Below are positions 57,829 through 64,000 of a stretch of 64,000 nucleotides of DNA, one piece after another (within the stretch, counting starts at the first letter, position 1; the number at the start of each line of letters is the position of its first letter). Both the position numbers and the translations under genes were made by a program. The notes under the pieces were generated by a model, which was not told the DNA's origin, made no database searches, and worked only from the letters and a program-made list of their open reading frames with translations. Where the stretch lies: the NCBI GenBank assembly GCA_023653785.1, contig JAMKCH010019822.1:1-64000 (forward strand), written 5' to 3'. Source of the stretch: Ophioderma brevispina (Eukaryota; Echinodermata; Ophiuroidea; Amphilepidida; Ophiodermatidae).

Positions 57829-57880
57829 TGATTGGTTAATGTTCGTAATTGCGCAGGTAGAGGCGACTCGCTGATTGGCT
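57829..57880 (-). promoter_or_regulatory. Two CCAAT boxes upstream of the exon candidate
   Basis: On the minus strand, TTAACCAATCAC (CCAAT at 57831-57835) and AAGCCAATCAGCG (57874-57878) lie 15 and 58 bp upstream of the candidate ATG. CCAAT boxes with this flanking sequence are NF-Y-type sites. A TATA box is not evident. Five-base motifs are common, so support is modest. Confidence 0.3.
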
Positions 57881-58059
57881 TCGGTTCATGTTTCGACTAG
57901 CATGTTTACATGAAGAGAGGAATTGAAGGGCAGACTCTACCTGAGATGTCGGCATCAGATACGGGGGTGCAGAACTGTCCGTGGTGGGGAAGTGAGCTCA
58001 CGGATAGCGCAAAACCACGCGCCGCCTGATGTGACAGTTCCGAAGTTCAAGAAAGAACT
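57881..58059. other. No recognisable feature
   Basis: Short spacer between the promoter-like segment and the tandem repeat. Confidence 0.35.
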
Positions 58060-58290
58060 CATATCCTCCAAATAAAGAAGTAACACCCCTACCACTCCAA
58101 AAAGAAGAAATAATACATTCCCTTTCCGAAAATAAGAATAGTCCTCCCCCTCCCAAAAGGAAAAAACAACACCCCTCCCCCCCCAAAGAAAACTCCTATC
58201 CTCCCAAAAAAGAAATAACACCCTCCCCTACCCACTCCAAAAAAGAAAAATAGGCCTACATTTCCCATTTCCGAAAAGAAATGAAAAAAT
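58060..58290. repeat. Diverged purine/pyrimidine minisatellite
   Basis: Six to seven loose units of about 30-37 bp with the pattern CTCC(C)AAAAAAGAAATAACACCC followed by CTCCC. The glycine/phenylalanine-rich frames on the minus strand are by-products of the repeat. Confidence 0.75.
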
Positions 58291-59343
58291 ATTGGCGAGG
58301 AAATTTCACTCTCAACTACATCAAAAAAATAAAAGGCTGTAATCATGACTGACTGACACCATATTATTGACAAATGCGTGATGAGATGCGGAACATCGGA
58401 TGGGGTCGCGGTCTCCTCTTATCTGAACTATCAATAGGTAATTGTGACTTAATCTAAATCCTTATTAATGGGACTTAGCGATGTGGTAATTAGTTCGGTC
58501 TTCGAACAGTTCGGTCTTGCAAGGGCATGCCATCCATGTATTCTAGGCACTTGACTATATTGGAGGGTGCCATTGACGATAGTATTGTCACCGTATTTAT
58601 TGATATCTTCCTTTGTTCTGCACTTCCACTCTATTCTTTGGATTAAACATAATTGACAGTTTCTTGGCTGCAAAGAGTAACGTTATACATGTTAGTTTGC
58701 TCTGATGATGGTATTCGCTAGCGTGTCGAAAGCTCAGCCTTCCCATACTGATGCGTCGTGGAAAAGATGATCATATATTGAAAACCTGGTGACCGTATGT
58801 CAATTATATTACCTCGAGTGGCCGTTAAGAAGACAATACAGCCAAATCGTGCATGTGCAACTGCTGTACGTGTGGCACATATCAAAACGTTAGTCTTTAT
58901 TATTTCGCAAATACAACAGCGATCCGTTAAAGCAAGGTGAAAGTAAACGAATCATACAATTAACAGTATACAAAAAGACACACTGGTTTCCCAAACTACC
59001 ATTTTTAACAAAGCAAATATGTTTACACCTCGGTTCCTCCTTTGGGAAAATAAGCTCCTTCATCGATTCTCTTCTGAGTATCGAGAGAATGCTGCAAAAA
59101 GATGTCAGACATTTCTGTGCCTCCATAATTCATCTACATGTACAGAGAAGGGAAAACTACAGATCACCTTATACATTTAAATGACGTGCGTGGAATAATT
59201 TGGGTGAAAAGAGTTCTGAACTTGAAGGTGTGTTACAGGATTCGTAGCCCTCCGCCACTTCTGTTCTCAACCCATAGAGCAGGAGCAGAATATCATAGGG
59301 TCCTTATTTTATGGAGTTCGTCCATACCGAACTACATCTAAGA
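58291..59343. other. No recognisable gene
   Basis: Frames such as 58449-58673 and 58890-59126 (minus) have no motif. Confidence 0.4.
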
Positions 59344-60174
59344 TTTGACACCTTTAGTAGTTAGTATGAACCCTCTATATCAATCCAAGGTGTTAGTGAT
59401 CTCAAATTATGGTGTCACTTTTCCAATAGGAGCCAATTGTAAGGTTACATAGGGATCAAATTTCTAACTACTTCCAAACCTGGTTGAAAACTCTTTATAT
59501 TGCCGTCTGTCCATAATGGATTTCAAAATGTATAGTTTGTACCATTAACGACTATTGGTTTGGTTTTAAGTTAAAAATGACTAAAAAAGCTAAAAATGGT
59601 CAATTTGTACAGGGGGTCAACTTGAAAATTGCTCGATTATATTTTAAATGTTTTGCAAATTATTGCCTTAGGAATGAGGACTCCCAAAAGTAAGGTTTTG
59701 ATTAATTTAAATGTTTATTTACGAGATCAAAGGAGGTCAATGCCAATTGGAATATGCCCATGACCTATTTTGTCAAATAATATTATACACTTGCATTTGC
59801 AGATGCCTACAAACTAATTCCTTTTTTTGCACAGCTACATGAAACTTTGTTGCATTTTTACCAAATTGGAGCAACTTCTGATTTTTACTCCTGTACAAAT
59901 GGAAATTGACCTTTTTTGCACTTTAAGTTTATTCAGGCCTTTTTACCCCATAACTCTAACACCAATGTCAAAGAATGGTACAAACCATACATTTTTTGGA
60001 TCCTTAAGAATAGACTGGCAATATGGCATACATGATTGGAGTAATTTAAAAGTTTTGACCCCTGTGTAAACTTAAATTGGCCCTATTGAAAAAAAGTGCC
60101 ACCACAATTTGAACACACCACTAACTACCGTGCATTGATATAGAGGGTCCATACTAACTACCAAAGGTGTCAAA
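59344..60174. mobile_element. Foldback element, about 830 bp
   Basis: The terminal inverted repeats are TTTGACACCTTTAGTAGTTA, then GTATGAACCCTCTATATCAA, on the left. The reverse complement of the right end reads TTTGACACCTTTGGTAGTTA, then GTATGGACCCTCTATATCAA. Inner inverted words include TTTGTACAGGGGGTCAA / TTTGTACAGGAGTAAAA and TTGCTCGATTA / TTGCTCCAATT, the same theme as in the foldback at 20897-21835. The right boundary is sharp. No convincing target duplication was found. There is no protein gene inside. Confidence 0.85.
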
Positions 60175-62533
60175 GCTGAGATGTAAGTGGAATGAACGAT
60201 GATGTTGACCTAGGTCCATGCTCCCGCTCAAACCATCAAACATGAGATTTTGGGGGGATCAAACGAAGCTCATTATTGTCCTCAGAACCCCAGTAATTGT
60301 TCATATAGGCCTATACCTGGGAAACGTATTTTAGAGCATTGTTAATAGCGACAAATTTGGTTTTACATGGACTTTCCATTAATATGCACCTTAATGGTGT
60401 ATTTTGTGATCAACACAACAACAACAGCAATCTCAACAACAAATTCTAATTGATTCTGAGCAAATGATTGTATCAGGGTGCCCCGTAGGCCATTGTGTTC
60501 ATTTAGACTTATTTTAAGACATTAGCCATATTTTAATTCGCACCACTGTTGCACACATTTTGTTTTTAAACATTTCATTTATGGACAGAAATAACGAGTT
60601 TCTTCCATACTAGATACAATCGCACGTAAAACCAGGTCAGATATTACAATTAGGTCAACGGTTTAGTAACAATCTCAACTTTTTTACGAAAGTCGGAGGA
60701 CGAGGCTCTGTGTAATCACGAAATGCACTATGTTATAATATTGGCCTCCATTTTGTGATTAAACTGATTATTTTATTTCACTATCTCAACTTGCTTTGCT
60801 TATATTGTTTCGTCTTCTGAACCATTGAGCTTTTGTCCTTGCCTATAGATAAATATTACATTCAGGTTGTCCAAAAATTTTAACACGCGGACAGAGACAT
60901 TTCTTCTTTAAAACTAAAGTGCGCATGAGTCTTTATTTTCATACGTTCTTAAGGCAATAACAAGCTTTTGTTTGCCATTTAGCTTAGTGCAACGCCGATA
61001 TGTATAAGAAAAGATAGTGTGCTTCATCGAAATTGGCCGGTAGTGGCAAAATCATTATTGTCTTGAAAACAAGACCAAACAAAACCCATACTACTTTCTT
61101 TTTTAACAAAATGCTTTGTCGCGACTGTTAACCATTTTGGGACAGCTGATTTTATATAACATGATAAATAATTTCCATGATTGCAGACTATAACGAACTA
61201 AAAGTCCAACTTTAGGCCTAGAACTAGACCCTGGTCTTACCACCTGGCCAACCTAGCCCTCGCCCTATCTTCGTCCTGTATGCTACAGTCGCTGTAAGAA
61301 TTTCTGAGGCCGCCGAACGCTCCAATGTTATATATTATGCAAATTAAATCGCGTATGGCGCACGCCTCCCGACCAATACAAATCGTTCGTGACACTTTCC
61401 AAGATCTTATTTGGCTTCCGGGTTGCTGCACAATCACGCTGCGCGTACCCCAATCTTGCCTGATAATCCGCACGACTGTAGCCTATGGCGTATAAGCATA
61501 GTCAATTTATATGTCTGAGCCTAAAACTAACTATGATGTTTTTCATTCGTGCAATGTAAAGAATATTTTTCATGAGTTGAAACTCAAGAAATATTCTTAC
61601 CATTGCACTTATAAACATTCATTATTTGTACACTTATGCTTATGACTTATGTTTTACATAATTACCAATAATGTTTTGACTAAGCCTGCTGTGGTGGGCG
61701 GCTTTTCGGCGTAATGCTAGGCTGAACGGGGCCACCCGTAGGCGTTGCTTGAAATGATACATAGGTAAGGAAATTTAGAAGTAATCATTTTTTAGTATTG
61801 CAGAACAATCTGTCATTGAGCAAAACCTGCCCAGGAGTGGCCTAATTGGCCATAATTTGGATCACAATCAGAAAAGGTTTTCTCTAGTTTGGTTGCATTT
61901 CGAGAAAAAAAATGTTAAAAATCCATAAAAATGGTGGACCATCGATATGACCAACGAATCCAAGTTTTTACCTTAATTGGGCTTGCGATCTGATTTGGGT
62001 CTTCCTCTAACGATCTCAGGCATAAGCTTTCATTTCACCCTTTCCACCTTCATCCAATGTTAGAATTTGTCCACAAAATTAGACCGTGACATTAATTTTA
62101 TTGTGAATTGAACTTTGTTAAACACGATTCTGTGACGCAAAACACAAAGAACGGTGCCCGAATAAGAGCAAAGAGGGAAAAACTCTAAATTTTCCTGTTT
62201 TTATATGTTGGCGGTCACTATGGCGGCATTTTGAGTTCGGAATTTTCGCTGAGGCTTCCTGTCAAATGTCGGGAAATAAATGCAGTTTGTGCTCAGTGAT
62301 CACAATTTGCCTCCTTGTTTCTGCTACCTGTGTCAACCCCCCGTTAAATTCCTTCTTCTTAAACGCTTATGTGATTGTAGTCCAACTCGGTCATATAATT
62401 AATGTGGGTGTGCAAAGATTCTCTAAACGTTCTTTCAAATTGTAACCAATGCTTCAACTTAGATCAGGCAAACCTAGAATTCGCCATAAAACTCAAACGT
62501 CTTATTTAGTGTGCTTGCAATAGGATCAAAGGG
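60175..62533. other. No recognisable gene
   Basis: Over 2.3 kb without a supported gene. A minus frame at 61237-61473 lies in a GC-richer patch but has no motif. Confidence 0.35.
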
Positions 62534-62541
62534 CACGCAAG

Positions 62542-62746
62542 CATTGGCGTATAGGGCTTGCCTGCTCTGAGGGGGCAAATTTCCCAGTTTGGGGAAATTT
62601 TCCCTCTCAGGGGGGTCAAAAGGCCAATTTTTCCCGGTCAGAGGGCTAAAAAACGGCTGATTTAGCATGATTTTTGCAAATTTTTCCCGGCCAAAATCGT
62701 CAGGGGGGCAACCTGCCCCCCCTGCCCCCCGCCTGTTACGCCACTG
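62542..62746 (+). mobile_element. hAT-type MITE, 205 bp, with perfect 8 bp TSD
   Basis: Starts CATTGGCGTATAGGGC and ends CCTGTTACGCCACTG, so the last bases invert to CAGTGGCGTAACAGG. It is flanked by the perfect 8 bp duplication CACGCAAG (62534-62541, 62747-62754). Its interior matches the element at 54978-55198, including GGTCAGAGGGCTAAA, CGGCTGATTTAGCATGATTT and TTCCCGGCCAAA. Its minus strand reads QWRNRRGAGGAG, a string often seen as false protein in transposon-contaminated gene models. Confidence 0.95.
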
Positions 62747-62754
62747 CACGCAAG

Positions 62755-63420
62755 GGTTACAGGATCAAATTGTTAAGTGTATGTAAAATGCAATACAAGG
62801 TCAATTGCCAAAATTTGAATAGCTCATCCGAGGTATGTCATAACCTCTTCATGTGACCCACGCTTAAGGTAAAGGTCGAATTACGTTGAATCAAAAATGT
62901 CCAAGAGGCGACTTCAAAATTCAACCGGCGGTTCCTGATATTTGAACACTGTTTCATTATTTACAACAATATAAATCGGTTCCAGCCTAAACGAACAGGG
63001 CGGAATCGTCAAACAACCCGTGTGGTTTGAAGCTACCCCTTACAAATAAATGGCTAAGATCTCCAGACTCTTTCAAAAGAACCACTGACGCTTGCTTCAT
63101 TAATCTGTACACGGATAACGTTCAAAGCTTACGTATGAGTTACTGAGATCAAAAATGTTAAGTGTGTTTGGAGCAAGAGCAAGGTCAATTGGCAAATTGG
63201 AATAGCATCATGGGGATCTTAATTAAAGATCAATAAAATACTATGTTGACTTCTTTATATAACATACAGTTTGGAGGACAATAATTCAAATCACGTTCAT
63301 CTTGAACACACACTTAGCTTACAAATAATTCTCATCCTCAGATTGCAACAAAATAACCTTTTGCTTCATAAATTTGTACAGAGCTAAGGGTCAAACGTCA
63401 CGTGGGGTCACTGGGGTCAC
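62755..63420 (+). repeat. Diverged tandem repeat, about 300-380 bp unit
   Basis: TTAAGTGTATG..CAAGGTCAATTGCC..TTTGAATAGC near 62773-62825 recurs as TTAAGTGTGTTT..CAAGGTCAATTGGC..TTGGAATAGC near 63158-63207. CTTACAAATAAATGGC..TTGCTTCATTAATCTGTACA near 63039-63110 recurs as CTTACAAATAATTC..TTGCTTCATAAATTTGTACA near 63319-63380. About two copies of a unit are visible, both diverged. Confidence 0.65.
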
Positions 63421-63482
63421 AACCAACACAACAGCAAAGCAACGTATCAGTATGCCCCACCCAACGACATATAAGGTAGACA

Positions 63483-63617
63483 AGCGGATTCTCCACAAAC
63501 GGCGTTACCAAAATCGAGGTGCCCAAAAGTATTGTAATGAGCATACGCACTTCATTATCATAGTTTTGGGCACCACCATATTTGGTTTACGTATCGTCGT
63601 ATTTGAAAAATCCGTAT
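63483..63617. repeat. Palindromic hairpin / MITE-like element
   Basis: The centre is near 63545. The left arm CCAAAATCGAGGTGCCCAAAA then GTATTGTAATGA pairs with the reverse complement of TCATTATCATAG then TTTTGGGCACCACCATATTTGG (keys GGTGCCCAAAA, AATGA). Weaker pairing continues outward through GCGGATT / ACGGATT. Confidence 0.65.
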
Positions 63618-64000
63618 GCATTATGAGACACGCGGGTATTTTACATTCGTCGTATTTAGCGAGCGAAAACAACAACTGATGCCACATGCTATCACTCGGA
63701 CTCGAATATCTCTTTTCCTAAGCAAAATTAACATGGGTCATCGGGAGACTTTTTGTGCATTAGGGATGCAGGAATCTTTTTACAGGCATGGTATCTTCAA
63801 TCGACAATTTCACAACAAGTTGGAAGTGATTCTCTGTGCTGTCCTTAAACCTATAAAACTGAAAAAAATTGGCCACATAACATGAAGTAGGAGACAACCG
63901 CCGCCTCCTGACTATACGCCTTTAAAGAGACACTGGCACATTTGAAAAATAGTGCGCCCTCAAGATTTTTCAAAATCGATATTTTGCATGGTTGTAAAGC
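63618..64000. other. No recognisable feature
   Basis: The end of the window holds overlapping short frames without motif. Confidence 0.4.

Noticed and set aside
57955..58373. Glycine/phenylalanine-rich minus frames
   Set aside because: Products of the purine/pyrimidine minisatellite at 58060-58290.
62474..62749. 91-codon minus frame with QWRNRRG start
   Set aside because: It is the reverse strand of a hAT-type MITE.
1..64000. CRISPR array, bacterial operon or phage region
   Set aside because: No regularly spaced identical repeats, no long adjacent frames and no ribosome-binding-site pattern. The repeat content is that of an animal genome.

Overview
The window reads as gene-poor nuclear DNA from an animal, probably a marine invertebrate. 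An invertebrate deuterostome such as an echinoderm, hemichordate or lancelet is my best guess, but nothing here proves it. The DNA is AT-rich and full of homopolymers. No open frame is longer than about 125 codons. I see no operon, rRNA, CRISPR array or bacterial signal. What can be recognised is almost entirely repetitive: degenerate retrotransposons (an RTE-like LINE, a CR1/L2-like LINE, a Ty3/Gypsy relic), tRNA-derived SINEs, several unrelated palindromic MITE-like elements, large foldback elements, dispersed repeat families, and two kilobase-scale direct duplications.

Layout. 0.4-3.8 kb: two 1.2 kb direct repeats on either side of a foldback element. 7-7.4 kb: two compact hairpins. 10-15.6 kb: MITEs of several families (two copies of one family facing each other, a 339 bp element with TTA target duplications, two long palindromes) and a tRNA-SINE. 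19.3-20.1 kb: RTE-like reverse transcriptase relic. 20.8-21.9 kb: a MITE split by a 939 bp foldback. 25.85-28.2 kb: a foldback whose arms are arrays of about 41 bp units. 29-30 kb: a dispersed repeat copy and a palindromic MITE. 36-39.4 kb: pyrimidine tracts, a palindrome with perfect 20 bp arms, another MITE and a CR1/L2-like LINE. 41.85-44.94 kb: a 1.54 kb tandem duplication. 46.6-50.3 kb: a Gypsy relic split by a 2.36 kb inverted-repeat element and followed by a SINE. 54.7-55.3 kb: a dispersed repeat interrupted by a hAT-type MITE with a perfect 8 bp target duplication. A second MITE of the same family, also with a perfect 8 bp duplication, lies at 62.5 kb. 59.3-60.2 kb: another foldback. 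62.8-63.6 kb: diverged tandem repeats and a hairpin.

Host genes. No host gene could be named. The best candidate is a possible first coding exon on the minus strand at 57502-57816, with a strong Kozak context and two upstream CCAAT boxes. Weaker candidates are two phase-compatible mini-exons near 53.0 and 53.65 kb (minus) and a possible terminal exon near 9.5 kb (minus). The elements do not form a pathway. The useful information is the order of insertions and a possible assembly problem suggested by the two long, indel-rich duplications.
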